Made by a program: the position numbers and the translations under genes | From: an uncultured Alistipes sp. | Lineage (GTDB): Bacteria; Bacteroidota; Bacteroidia; Bacteroidales; Rikenellaceae | Direction: 5' to 3' | Length of the DNA: 64,000 bases | NCBI GenBank assembly: GCA_938014215.1 | Contig: CALLRW010000006.1 | Location: 62,001-126,000 of the forward strand | The notes under the pieces: model-generated | Databases searched by the model: none | The model's input: the letters and a program-made list of their open reading frames with translations, nothing else | What the model was told of the DNA's origin: nothing | In this document: piece by piece, positions 34,348 to 42,399 of the stretch | How positions within the stretch are numbered: position 1 is the first letter of the stretch | Layout: every line of letters starts with the position of its first letter

Positions 34348-35535
34348 TTACTTGAGGATCTTCAGGATCTGACCGGCACCTACCGTACGGCCACCCTCGC
34401 GGATTGCGAAACGCAGACCCTCGTTCAGGGCTACCGGGTAGATCAGCTTCACGGTGATGGTCACGTGGTCGCCAGGCATAACCATGTCGACACCGGCGGG
34501 CAGGTGAACCTCACCCGTTACGTCCATCGTACGCAGATAGAACTGAGGACGGTAGTTGTTGTGGAACGGCGTGTGACGGCCACCCTCCTCTTTCTTCAGG
34601 ATGTAGACCTCAGCCTCGAACTCGGTGTGCGGGGTGATCGAACCGGGCTTGGCAACGACCATACCACGCTTAACCTCCTTCTTGTCGATACCACGGAGCA
34701 GCAGACCTACGTTGTCACCAGCCTCACCCTCGTCGAGCAGCTTGCGGAACATCTCGACGCCGGTGCAGGTCGAAGTCAGGGTCTTCTCCTCCAGACCGAT
34801 GATCTCAACGGGATCACCCACGTGGATGATACCGGTCTCGATACGGCCCGTTACTACGGTACCACGACCCGTGATCGAGAATACGTCCTCGATAGGCATC
34901 AGGAAGGGCTTCTCGTTGTCACGCTGCGGCAGCGGAATGTAGTTGTCTACGGCATCCATGAGCTCCATGATCTTCTCCTCCCACTTCGGCTCGCCATTGA
35001 GGGCGCCGAGGGCCGAACCACGGATTACGGGGGCGTTGTCGCCATCGTAGTCGTACTTCGACAGAAGGTCACGAACCTCCATTTCAACCAGGTCGAGCAT
35101 CTCGGGGTCGTCTACCATGTCGCACTTATTCAGGAAGACAACGATCTTCGGCACGTTCACCTGACGGGCGAGCAGCACGTGCTCGTTGGTCTGGGGCATC
35201 GGACCGTCGGTAGCGGCTACAACCAGGATGGCACCGTCCATCTGAGCGGCACCCGTTACCATGTTCTTCACATAGTCGGCGTGTCCCGGGCAGTCTACGT
35301 GAGCATAGTGACGCTTTGCGGTCTGATACTCAACGTGAGCGGTATTGATCGTAATACCACGCTCCTTCTCCTCGGGGGCGTTGTCGATCGAGTCGAACGA
35401 ACGGAGCTCCGAAAGACCCTGCTTTGCCAGAACGGTCGTGATGGCGGCCGTAAGGGTAGTCTTACCGTGGTCAACGTGACCGATGGTACCGATGTTTACG
35501 TGCGGTTTCGACCGGTCGAATTTTTCTTTTGCCAT
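34348..35535 (-). CDS. tuf: Elongation factor Tu
   Basis: 395 residues. G1 GHVDHGKTT, G2 region RGITI, G3 DCPGHADY, G4 NKCD are intact, and the C-terminal barrel ends GRTVGAGQILKILK. It follows the tRNA-Thr-Tyr-Gly cluster, an arrangement shared with enteric tufB. The 5' UTR of about 130 nt between tRNA-Gly and tuf contains a GC hairpin. Confidence 0.98.
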   Translation of the reverse strand: MAKEKFDRSKPHVNIGTIGHVDHGKTTLTAAITTVLAKQGLSELRSFDSIDNAPEEKERGITINTAHVEYQTAKRHYAHVDCPGHADYVKNMVTGAAQMDGAILVVAATDGPMPQTNEHVLLARQVNVPKIVVFLNKCDMVDDPEMLDLVEMEVRDLLSKYDYDGDNAPVIRGSALGALNGEPKWEEKIMELMDAVDNYIPLPQRDNEKPFLMPIEDVFSITGRGTVVTGRIETGIIHVGDPVEIIGLEEKTLTSTCTGVEMFRKLLDEGEAGDNVGLLLRGIDKKEVKRGMVVAKPGSITPHTEFEAEVYILKKEEGGRHTPFHNNYRPQFYLRTMDVTGEVHLPAGVDMVMPGDHVTITVKLIYPVALNEGLRFAIREGGRTVGAGQILKILK

Positions 35536-35666
35536 AGTATTAAGTATTTAAAGTATTGTTAAAAATTACTTCAAGTTTTAAAATTCATCGTCATTCCGCA
35601 GAACAAGCGGGCGACACAAATCTCCGGTTGTGGCCGGAGTTTTTTGCATCACACGCTGCTTGCGTT

Positions 35667-35742
35667 GGAGCGGAAGACGAGGCTCAAACTCGCGACCCTC
35701 AGCTTGGAAGGCTGATGCTCTATCAACTGAGCTACTTCCGCA
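35667..35742 (-). tRNA. glyT: tRNA-Gly (TCC)
   Basis: Acceptor GCGGAAG / CTTCCGC followed by TCCA, so the CCA is encoded. Anticodon arm TCAGC-CTTCCAA-GCTGA with anticodon TCC. 76 nt. Confidence 0.94.
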
Positions 35743-35812
35743 AAAATAAACCGTATCAGAGTGGTCCGCCCCTTGCAACCGGGGGAGTTGGCTCCAATCG
35801 GCTTTCTATGAG

Positions 35813-35895
35813 TGGGAAGTGATGGATTCGAACCACCGAAGGCGTACGCCAGCAGATTTACAGTCTGCCCCATTTGGCCACTCTGGTAACTTCCC
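35813..35895 (-). tRNA. tyrU: tRNA-Tyr (GTA)
   Basis: Acceptor GGGAAGT / ACTTCCC, anticodon arm GCAGACTGTAAATCTGC with anticodon GTA and a long class II variable arm. 83 nt. Confidence 0.95.
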
Positions 35896-35983
35896 AATAT
35901 TGCATCGCTTTTCAGCGAACCTGTGCCGTCGATTTTCTTGCCGGGCTCCGAAGGTCGGTCGGGTTTTCTCGAATCGGCATCCG

Positions 35984-36057
35984 AGCCGATGGAGGGATTC
36001 GAACCCACGACCAGCTGATTACAAATCAGCTGCTCTGGCCAACTGAGCTACATCGGC
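35984..36057 (-). tRNA. thrU: tRNA-Thr (TGT)
   Basis: Acceptor GCCGATG / CATCGGC, anticodon arm CTGATTTGTAATCAG with anticodon TGT, T-arm gTGGGTTCGAATCCc. 74 nt. First gene of the tRNA-tuf cluster, 15 nt after a predicted transcription start. Confidence 0.95.
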
Positions 36058-36078
36058 AATATTCACCGTTTTGGATTG

Positions 36079-36110
36079 CAAAGGTAGGCATAAAAAATTT
36101 ATCTTCCAAA
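36079..36110 (-). promoter_or_regulatory. Proximal promoter of the tRNA-tuf-rpo cluster
   Basis: On the - strand TTTG (36110-36107), 20 nt, then TACCTTTG (36086-36079), a full match to the Bacteroidota consensus. Predicted start about 36072, just before tRNA-Thr. Confidence 0.8.
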
Positions 36111-36480
36111 TTTTTTGAGGATAAATTTTTCATTTTATCACTCTTCTCAAAGAACGGTGCCCGAGCGACGAAGCTTCAGGGGCGAAATCGGGTGCAAAGA
36201 TAGGAAAAGTTTTGGATAACGCAACAGGTTCGGCAAAAAATATCGCGCGAAGGGCTCAATCTTTTGCACAAAAGCCTCCGGCGGGCCGAAAACAGGCGCG
36301 ATCGTCCCGCCGGGAGGCGGCTCCGGTCTGTCTTCGCCTCCCGCCCCTTTTTCAGGGAAGCCCCCCCCCTGCGAAGGTCGGCCGAGGCCCGCTCCCCCGC
36401 TTGACAAACAACCCGCCGCCCCGCCTCCGGCCTGGACGGCAGGAAGACGGGGCGACGATGCGGCAACGTGCGAATGACCG
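36111..36480. other. Intergenic region upstream of tRNA-Thr
   Basis: No gene seen. It holds a second promoter (36195-36224, - strand) and, at 36311-36343, a 9-bp perfect inverted repeat CGGGAGGCG / CGCCTCCCG followed by CCCCTTTTT on the + strand, which may end the AraC gene transcript or act as a + strand terminator. The rest is GC-rich without pattern. Confidence 0.4.
36195..36224 (-). promoter_or_regulatory. Distal promoter of the tRNA-tuf cluster
   Basis: On the - strand TTG (36224-36222), 19 nt, TATCTTTG (36202-36195). It would give a leader of about 130 nt before tRNA-Thr, in tandem with the proximal promoter. Confidence 0.6.
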
Positions 36481-37395
36481 CTATTTTTTCCGGATCGAAT
36501 TGATCAGCTGCGCAGGCGTCGCCTGCAGATAATTCTTGCAGAAGCGGCTGAACTGCGTATAATGGCGGAAACCGTACTTTTCCATCAGGGCGCGGGTGCT
36601 GTCCTCGCCGTCGCGGATATCGGAGTAGATCTTCATGGCCTTCTGCCGCATCATCCAGTGGTAGACGCTGTCGTTGAAGTGCTCGGCGAAGCGCCGTTTG
36701 AAGACCGAGAGGCTCATACCCGCCAGAGCGGCCAGTTCGGTCACCCCCTGCGCCTTGTCGTAGTTGTTGCAGACGAAGACGCGGAAATTGTCCCGGGGCT
36801 GGATCATCGACTGGAAGAAGTAGGCATGTTCGGTCGGCGTGTAAAGGACCTTGATCATCATGAAGAGCTCGGTGGCCCTCATGCGGTGATAGCGGCAGCA
36901 CTCGACCAGCTGCGGCACGGTGAAGATCGAGGCGAGCAGCTGTTCGATGGCGGGATGGATCGACAGCAGCGGGACGGCCTCGGAGGGGATCGTCGTATCG
37001 AAAGTTCCGGCCTTGTCGAAGAAGTCCTGTTCGCAGAATTCGATGCGATGGACCAGAGAAAGGACGACCAGACGGGTTTCGACATCCTGAGCCGTAGCCA
37101 CGAACTGTTCGTTCCGGGCCAGGCAGACACATTGTTTCGAGGTCACCAGGCGCACGGTATCGGCACCGTGTTCGAGGCGCAGGGAGCCGGACAGTATGAA
37201 GAGGATCCGGACGATGCGGTCGGCAGGGAACGTAACGCCCTCGCCGGCTGCAAACGAGAGTTGGGAGAACCGACAGTAGGAAGAGTCGCCGATGCGTCGG
37301 AATGGCGCTGGAAAGGTAGGACAACTACTACAATCCGCAGAACAACACTCCTTCGAAATCGACTCCACAAACTGCGGTTTGGGTTGATAATCCAT
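36481..37395 (-). CDS. AraC family transcriptional regulator
   Basis: 304 residues. The last 100 form the double HTH of the AraC family: VTELAALAGMSLSVFKRRF for the first and RALMEKYGFRHYTQFSRFCK for the second, ending TPAQLINSIRKK. The N-terminal 190 residues are a cupin-like sensor domain. An unusual cysteine group ECCSADCSSC lies at about 16-25 and could bind metal or sense redox state. It is a single gene with its own promoter. The target is unknown. Confidence 0.88.
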   Translation of the reverse strand: MDYQPKPQFVESISKECCSADCSSCPTFPAPFRRIGDSSYCRFSQLSFAAGEGVTFPADRIVRILFILSGSLRLEHGADTVRLVTSKQCVCLARNEQFVATAQDVETRLVVLSLVHRIEFCEQDFFDKAGTFDTTIPSEAVPLLSIHPAIEQLLASIFTVPQLVECCRYHRMRATELFMMIKVLYTPTEHAYFFQSMIQPRDNFRVFVCNNYDKAQGVTELAALAGMSLSVFKRRFAEHFNDSVYHWMMRQKAMKIYSDIRDGEDSTRALMEKYGFRHYTQFSRFCKNYLQATPAQLINSIRKK

Positions 37396-37420
37396 ACACG
37401 TGATCGTGAAAATGTTTTTA

Positions 37421-37451
37421 CAAAATTACAAAAAAAGTCCGGAAAAGCAAG
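37421..37451 (-). promoter_or_regulatory. Promoter of the AraC-type regulator gene
   Basis: On the - strand CTTG (37451-37448), 19 nt, TAATTTTG (37428-37421), 26 bp before the ATG. Confidence 0.6.
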
Positions 37452-37476
37452 TAAAAAGTCGTGATGCGGAATGCGA

Positions 37477-37506
37477 CAAGGCCCGTCCCCGAAGGGACAG
37501 GCCTTG
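37477..37506 (-). terminator. Hairpin terminator after the coiled-coil lipoprotein gene
   Basis: A 13-bp stem CAAGGCCTGTCCC / GGGACGGGCCTTG with a TTCG loop as read on the - strand. The T-run is weak and distant, so it may be a processing or stabilising end. Confidence 0.6.
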
Positions 37507-37539
37507 CAGTTCGAATAGCCGAAGAGCCCGGTGGAAAGG

Positions 37540-38409
37540 CTACTTGTAGCTTACAATCAGGATTTTCGACGACTCCCAGAAGCGGGCCGGATCGGTAATG
37601 AGCAGTTTTTCAACGCTCTTGTCGGCTCCCAGGACGAGTTCATACGAATCTTCGGGGTGCGAAGAGACGACCGTAGCCTTCTTGTGGCCGACGGGGATTT
37701 CGGTCAGCAGCCGCGAGTCGGCGACGGTAAAGCTGTCGAGGTTGGCCGTCTTGCCGACGGTCAGCGTACGGCCGATAAAGCCCTGCTTGTTGATGATCTG
37801 GGCATCGCGCAACTCCTTCTCCGAGCCGACGATGTAGTAGACCGTATTGAGCTGGTTCTGGAGTTCGACCTTCTCGGAGCTGAGGTTTTCGACCTCGCTC
37901 TTCTGTTCGGCGACCTCTTCGGTAAGATTTTCGACCTGAATACCCATCTGAGCGAGGTTTTCGCGCAGCTGGGCGACTTCGGAAGTCTTGTCGGCGAGCT
38001 GCTGGTTCAGGTCTCCGATCATCTTCTCGAGCCCGTCGATCCGCAGATTGGCCTTGCGCAGCTGGGCGGCGGAACGCTGCAGCGAAGCGATCTTCGACTT
38101 GTTCTCCTGGAGCAGGCGGTCGATGGCCGCGATATCGTTGTTGATCTCCTCGACGGGACGGCGGACGCCTTCGGTATCCCCGGCGACGGTGATCAGGTTT
38201 TCACGCGACTTGATCATGGCAAGATTTTCCGAGATGGCGTTGATATCGGAGAAGACGGCATTGATCAGTGAATCCTTTTCGCTGACGACCACGGCGAGCG
38301 AATCGCGCTGGGATTCGGCCTGGACAGCGACCTGCTTGCTGACGCAGGAGGTAAAGGCAATCGCAGCGAGGGCTGCCGCGACGATCATCGGTTTGATTCC
38401 GTTTTTCAT
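37540..38409 (-). CDS. Coiled-coil lipoprotein
   Basis: 289 residues from the ATG at 38409. Signal peptide MKNGIKPMIVAAALAAIAF with lipobox FTSC. Residues about 30-175 form a long coiled coil. The C-terminal 100 residues are a beta domain starting NTVYYIVGSEKELRDAQI with KQGFIGR, ending ESSKILIVSYK. The pattern resembles the Bcr/DUF3450-like periplasmic coiled-coil proteins of Bacteroidota, but no function is known to me. Likely anchored to an envelope membrane, possibly linking layers. Confidence 0.75.
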   Translation of the reverse strand: MKNGIKPMIVAAALAAIAFTSCVSKQVAVQAESQRDSLAVVVSEKDSLINAVFSDINAISENLAMIKSRENLITVAGDTEGVRRPVEEINNDIAAIDRLLQENKSKIASLQRSAAQLRKANLRIDGLEKMIGDLNQQLADKTSEVAQLRENLAQMGIQVENLTEEVAEQKSEVENLSSEKVELQNQLNTVYYIVGSEKELRDAQIINKQGFIGRTLTVGKTANLDSFTVADSRLLTEIPVGHKKATVVSSHPEDSYELVLGADKSVEKLLITDPARFWESSKILIVSYK

Positions 38410-39150
38410 GACACACAATAAATTAAAAGTTGCACACTATTCTTGTTTGCCTTCGCGGCAAATATAGGAATAAAACAACAACATTGTAGCAAAAAACGAC
38501 TTTTCAGGCGAAATTTTTATCATCGCGCGTGAAACTGCGCAGAATGAGGGGACCGTTGCGCGATCCGACACCCAAAAACGGCCGTTACACACCTCGCAGC
38601 CGGAGTGTTTTGATGGTGTGACAACCCGTCTTCATTACTACCCACCGGCCGGCCGCCACACACAACACCTCCTGCCTTCGCCCTTTCCAGATATTTTCGA
38701 GCCGGACACCCCTGCCCGGTTTCGAAATTCCGGACTGCAAGCCCTCCTCAGACACCTTCTGCCTCTACCGGTTCCGCCCCTCCTCCCAATACACCGGGAC
38801 CGACACCTCACGACGGCTTCCGGGCTTCAGAGCCTTCGGGCCCAGGGCCGTAGGACTTCCGAACCTCCGATCCGGACCCGACACCTCCCGCCCGTTTTCG
38901 GGACTCGGGGCGAACAGCACGCTCCCCGACACCTGCAGCCCGGCTCCGGAGCTTCGGGCCGGAACCGCGATTACCGCCGTCCGCCTCCGCACCGCCGCAT
39001 CACACCCACATCCATCTCCCCCACCATCGCTCACACCCTCCGCACCACCGCACCTCACTCCACCCGACACATCATCCGCCCCACCCCGTCAAGATGCATC
39101 CGGCGGGGCGGTCCCCCCCCGACAACCAGACGAAACCGCACCAAACGACA
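38410..39150. repeat. Intergenic region with decayed GC-rich repeats
   Basis: No gene supported. The part 38700-38970 has imperfect repeats marked by gACACCtc at 38706, 38752, 38803, 38881 and 38929 with following CCGG(t/c)TTC motifs; spacing varies (46, 51, 78, 48 bp). The part 38970-39120 is strongly C/A-biased. An open + frame (38618-39226) is made of Pro/Arg/Thr low-complexity codons and is not credible as a gene. Confidence 0.4.
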
Positions 39151-39181
39151 AACGGGCCGCATCCCGAGGATGCAGCCCGTT
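39151..39181 (-). terminator. Terminator after rpmE2
   Basis: A 14-bp stem AACGGGCTGCATCC / GGATGCGGCCCGTT with loop TCG on the - strand, 23 bp after the stop codon. Confidence 0.7.
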
Positions 39182-39204
39182 GTGGTAAATGCCGATGCGA
39201 CGAT

Positions 39205-39468
39205 TTACTTGTTCTTCTTATCGTAGCGTTTTGCGTAGCGGCTCATAAACTTATCGACGCGACCGGCGGTGTCAACCAACTTCATCTTGCCCGTATAGAA
39301 CGGGTGCGAGGTGTTGGAGATTTCCATCTTATACACGGGATAGGTTTCGCCGTTCACTTCGATGGTCTCTTTTGTCGAAACGGCGGACCGGCACAAAAAC
39401 ACGTGGTCGTTGGACATGTCCTTGAACGCCACTAAACGATAATTTTCCGGATGAATACCCTTTTTCAT
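39205..39468 (-). CDS. rpmE2: 50S ribosomal protein L31 type B
   Basis: 87 residues with MKKGIHPENYRLVAFKDMSN at the start and HPFYTGKMKLVDTAGRVDKF later, the type B (non-zinc) form without the CxxC pair. Monocistronic with its own promoter and terminator. Confidence 0.96.
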   Translation of the reverse strand: MKKGIHPENYRLVAFKDMSNDHVFLCRSAVSTKETIEVNGETYPVYKMEISNTSHPFYTGKMKLVDTAGRVDKFMSRYAKRYDKKNK

Positions 39469-39505
39469 TTCGTTGTTTTTGTTAATAATTAGTGCTTAAG
39501 CGGGA

Positions 39506-39535
39506 CAAAGGTACGAATTTATTTGCAAGAAACAA
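39506..39535 (-). promoter_or_regulatory. Promoter of rpmE2
   Basis: On the - strand TTG (39535-39533), 19 nt, TACCTTTG (39513-39506), 37 bp before the ATG. Confidence 0.65.
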
Positions 39536-39576
39536 GAGCCGGCGCAAAAAAATTCTTGCGGGCAACGATTTGACAG

Positions 39577-39607
39577 TTGCGGAATACGGATTGTTTTTCT
39601 ATCTTTG
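39577..39607 (+). promoter_or_regulatory. Promoter of the tRNA(CAT) gene
   Basis: TTG (39577-39579), 20 nt, TATCTTTG (39600-39607). The tRNA starts 31 bp downstream. Confidence 0.65.
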
Positions 39608-39638
39608 TCGACGCAAAAGCACGCACATCGTGTGCAAA

Positions 39639-39712
39639 GGGCCCATAGCTCAGTCGGTCAGAGCAGCGGACTCATAATCCGAAGGTCGTGGGATCATGCC
39701 CCTCTGGGCCCA
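39639..39712 (+). tRNA. tRNA with anticodon CAT (probably tRNA-Met)
   Basis: Acceptor GGGCCCA / TGGGCCC, D-arm AGCTCAGTCGGTCAGAGC, anticodon arm CGGACTCATAATCCG. The T-loop reads ATCATGC instead of the usual TTCRANN, an unusual feature. CAT can be Met (elongator) or Ile with lysidine; Met is favoured by the overall look. CCA not encoded (CCG follows). Confidence 0.85.
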
Positions 39713-39718
39713 CCGAAA

Positions 39719-39750
39719 CGGGATCGCTTCATCGGCGGTCCCGCTTTTTT
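39719..39750 (+). terminator. Terminator after tRNA(CAT)
   Basis: Stem CGGGATCGC / GCGGTCCCG (one wobble) with a T6 run. Confidence 0.75.
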
Positions 39751-40062
39751 ATTCAGCCGGCGGCCCCGTTTCATCCGGCGGCAAGCGCCGCGACGCGAAC
39801 GGCATCACCCCTCACCTTATATATATAGCGCTACGCGCCCTTCCGGCCGCCACATTGCTCACCGAGGAGTTGCCGAACAACTGATCGCCCGCCGGAACCG
39901 GAAAAATTCATTTAGATTTGCCACTGCGCGAAGCTTTTTTTATCTTTGCGGGTGAGGGTGCCGGCAGCCGAACGGCATCGCCGCCCGACCACCACCCCGA
40001 TCACCCCCGCCCTGCGAGAAAAGGCGAGAGAACCCGAAAACGAATTTAAAAACAGAGAAGTC
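39751..40062. other. Intergenic region before tatA
   Basis: No gene. A promoter for tatA lies at 39917-39948; the long leader of about 110 nt after it shows no known riboswitch pattern. Confidence 0.4.
39917..39948 (+). promoter_or_regulatory. Promoter of tatA-tatC
   Basis: TTTG (39917-39920), 20 nt, TATCTTTG (39941-39948), a full consensus match. Confidence 0.75.
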
Positions 40063-40323
40063 ATGTTTATCCCCTGCGCAATCGGTCCCGGACAGCTGGT
40101 CATCATCATTCTGGTCATCATTCTGCTCTTCGGGGCCAAACGAATTCCCGAACTGATGCGCGGTCTGGGCCGCGGAGTCAAGGAGTTCAAGGATGCCGTC
40201 AACACGGACTATACCGCCGACGAGCGCAACCGCAACAACCGCGACAACAGCCGCCGCGACAGCAACAACAGCGACCGCACATCGCGCAACGACCCCTCCG
40301 ATCCGTACCGGGAAAACCGGTAA
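40063..40323 (+). CDS. tatA: Twin-arginine translocase subunit TatA/E
   Basis: 86 residues from the ATG at 40063; the frame is open upstream but that part is leader. One TM helix (QLVIIILVIILLFG), the FGAKRIPEL hinge with an amphipathic GRGVKEFKDAV helix, then a charged Asn/Arg/Asp-rich tail. It forms the Tat pore together with TatC, 87 bp downstream. Confidence 0.93.
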   Translation: MFIPCAIGPGQLVIIILVIILLFGAKRIPELMRGLGRGVKEFKDAVNTDYTADERNRNNRDNSRRDSNNSDRTSRNDPSDPYRENR

Positions 40324-40410
40324 CCCGAAGGGACGAAAGGCCCGCTCCGCCGACAGGAAGAGCTTCCGCCCCGGCCGGAGACCGAAACGCACCGATTCTT
40401 CCACCGCGCG

Positions 40411-41295
40411 ATGAACAACCGCCCAGACGACACCTCGGAGATGACCTTCTTCGAGCACCTCGACGCCCTCCGCCCCCACCTGGTGCGCGGGGCGCTGGCC
40501 ATTGTAGTGCTCGGGATCGCAGCCTTTCTCTGCAAGGGCTTCATCGTCGACACGGTCCTCTTCGGGCCGAAAAGCGCCGGCTTCCCCACCAACCGGCTGC
40601 TCGAATGGATCGGCACCGAATGGGCCCGCCTGGCCGAGTGGCTCAACGCGACGGCCGGCACCTCGTTCAATACCGACGTGGCGGCACTTCGCATCGCCTC
40701 CGAGCGCTTCCAGGTGATCAACACCTCGCTGGCCGGACAGTTCAACCTCCACATGAAGATCTCGCTCGTGACGGGTCTGGCCGTAGCGATGCCCTACGTG
40801 CTGTGGGAGTTCTGGCGCTTCGTGCGCCCGGCCCTCACGCCGCGTGAGATTGCCGGGACACGCTGGTTTGTCGCCTCGGTCTCGGGGTGCTTCTTCACGG
40901 GGCTCCTCTTCGGCTACTTCATCATGGTGCCGCTGTCGATCAACTTCTTCGCCAACTACCAGGTCAGCGCCGAAATCACCAACATGATCGACATCGGCGA
41001 CTACCTCTCGACCGTAATCGTCGTCACGATGGCCTGTGCCTTTGTCTTCGAGCTGCCGGTGCTGATCTACTACCTCACCCGCATGGGGATCGTGACGTCG
41101 GCCTTTCTGAAGCGCTACCGGCGCCACGCCTTCGTTGTGCTGCTGGTCATCTCGGCCATCATCACGCCGCCCGACATCTTCAGCCTGATTCTCGTCATCC
41201 TGCCGCTCTACGGACTCTACGAGGTGAGCATCCGCCTGGCCGAACGCATCGAACGCCGGCATCCGCGCGAAGTGTCCGCTCCGCAGGAGGAGTGA
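40411..41295 (+). CDS. tatC: Sec-independent translocase TatC
   Basis: 294 residues with six TM helices. Family marks: EMTFFEHLDALRPHLVR at the N-terminus, the FNLHMKISLVTGLAVAMPYV stretch and YEFWRFVRPAL-like WEFWRFVRPALTPRE, and ISAIITPPDIFS near the end. The region at about 55-100 is longer than in E. coli. TatC binds the twin-arginine signal. Confidence 0.95.
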   Translation: MNNRPDDTSEMTFFEHLDALRPHLVRGALAIVVLGIAAFLCKGFIVDTVLFGPKSAGFPTNRLLEWIGTEWARLAEWLNATAGTSFNTDVAALRIASERFQVINTSLAGQFNLHMKISLVTGLAVAMPYVLWEFWRFVRPALTPREIAGTRWFVASVSGCFFTGLLFGYFIMVPLSINFFANYQVSAEITNMIDIGDYLSTVIVVTMACAFVFELPVLIYYLTRMGIVTSAFLKRYRRHAFVVLLVISAIITPPDIFSLILVILPLYGLYEVSIRLAERIERRHPREVSAPQEE

Positions 41296-41451
41296 CCCCG
41301 GACGGACGCCCCTGCGAAAGCCGTCTCCGGATTTTCGAAGCGGGAGGCCCCTCGGAAACGAAAAAAATCACTATCTTTGCAGACAACCGCCGCGCACAGA
41401 CACCCGGCGGGAGAGATCGTATCAACAAACATTCAAAACCGATAAGCAACC

Positions 41452-41811
41452 ATGGAATTCGAAGGAACCGTTTACAAGATACTGCCCGTAACGAAAGGGA
41501 CCTCGGCCCGCGGCGAGTGGCAGCGTCAGGATGTCGTATTCGAGATGAACGAGGGGTCGTTCACGCGCAAGATCTGCGTCACCTTCTTCAACAAGCCCGA
41601 CGAAGTGGCCCGACTGAAGGAGGGAGCCGCCTACACGGTCTCGGTCAACATCGAGTCGCGCGAATACAACGGCCGCTGGTACACCGATATCCGGGCCTGG
41701 CGCATCCAGCCCAAGCAGCAGAAGCCGGCGCCGATGCCCGAGATGCCGCCCATCGTCGAGGAGCCGGCCTATGCCCAGGGGGCCTCGCAGGTCGACGACC
41801 TCCCCTTCTGA
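41452..41811 (+). CDS. DUF3127 protein with SSB-like C-terminal tip
   Basis: 119 residues: MEFEGTVYKILPVTKGTSAR starts an OB-fold-like domain, the family domain DUF3127, to about residue 84. A Pro/Gln linker then ends in VDDLPF, which resembles the acidic tip of SSB that recruits repair proteins. A TATCTTTG box at 41372-41379 is a likely promoter element. Nucleic-acid binding is inferred. Confidence 0.75.
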   Translation: MEFEGTVYKILPVTKGTSARGEWQRQDVVFEMNEGSFTRKICVTFFNKPDEVARLKEGAAYTVSVNIESREYNGRWYTDIRAWRIQPKQQKPAPMPEMPPIVEEPAYAQGASQVDDLPF

Positions 41812-41826
41812 GGCCTCGCCCGACTT

Positions 41827-42040
41827 TCGCAGAGACAATCCGTACGAAACAAGACCGGCCGCCGGAGAGACAATCAGACCAAGCCGCGGCCGACCGGCTC
41901 CCGGAACCATCATCAGCCCGAGTCTTCGCGACAAGGCCAGCCGCCGGAGAGCCAATCAGACCAAGCTGCGGTCGACCGGCTACCGGAGCTATCATCAGTC
42001 CGAGTCTTCGCGACAAGGCCAGCCGCCGGAGAGAAAACGA
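41827..42040 (+). repeat. 82-bp direct tandem repeat
   Basis: CCGCCGGAGAG recurs at 41859, 41941 and 42023, exactly 82 bp apart, with units about 90% alike by eye (AATCAGACCAAGC, CGACCGGCT, CCGAGTCTTCGCGACAAG). About 2.2 copies plus a decayed one at the left. No ORF explains it. It lies between the DUF3127 gene and a terminator. Confidence 0.8.
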
Positions 42041-42070
42041 GATCCCGCCCCATTGGAGCGGGATTTTTTT
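42041..42070 (+). terminator. Terminator after the DUF3127 gene and repeats
   Basis: ATCCCGCCCC / GGAGCGGGAT stem with a run of seven Ts. Confidence 0.8.
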
Positions 42071-42330
42071 CGCCGGCAGACAATTTTCTACAGCCCGCGC
42101 TCCCCGGTCTCGCTCAAACCGACCACTCGGATTTGATATCACCATCGACGCCGGCTACCGGAATGTCCACCCCGCCGAACCCTCCATACAGACCGGTCCC
42201 CGCATAAATCCACGCAAACCGAGCAGCCCGCACCCCCGGATTCTCCGAGGCCATCCGCAAACACGGAATCATCTCCACACACCGGGGCCGTCGTGCCAAT
42301 CGCCATATCCCTAAACACCCCGCTGCACAC
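42071..42330. other. Intergenic stretch between convergent genes
   Basis: No gene supported. A short - strand frame (42114-42332) exists but has no start context and no recognised family; a decayed fragment cannot be excluded. Confidence 0.35.
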
Positions 42331-42366
42331 AAAAAAATCCCGGCGCCAAACGGCGTCGGGATTTTT
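42331..42366 (-). terminator. Bidirectional terminator after FKBP gene
   Basis: ATCCCGGCGCC-aaa-CGGCGTCGGGAT with A-run on the left and T-run on the right. Confidence 0.8.
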
Positions 42367-42399
42367 CATTCAGGCGACTCCGGGCCGGAGCCATCCGCC

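Noticed and set aside
35618..35645. Hairpin CTCCGG-CCGGAG with T-run before tuf as a terminator
   Set aside because: The T-run is on the + strand, opposite to tuf transcription, and no + strand gene needs ending there; an RNA structure in the tuf leader is possible but unproven.
38618..39226. 202-aa + strand frame before rpmE2
   Set aside because: Pro/Arg/Thr low-complexity translation of a C-rich repeat region, overlapping rpmE2 and its terminator.
39940..41262. 440-aa - strand frame over tatA-tatC
   Set aside because: Antisense to well-recognised tat genes; no family features.
42114..42332. 72-aa - strand frame between the DUF3127 gene and FKBP gene
   Set aside because: No promoter or family, crosses the terminator region; kept only as a possible decayed fragment.
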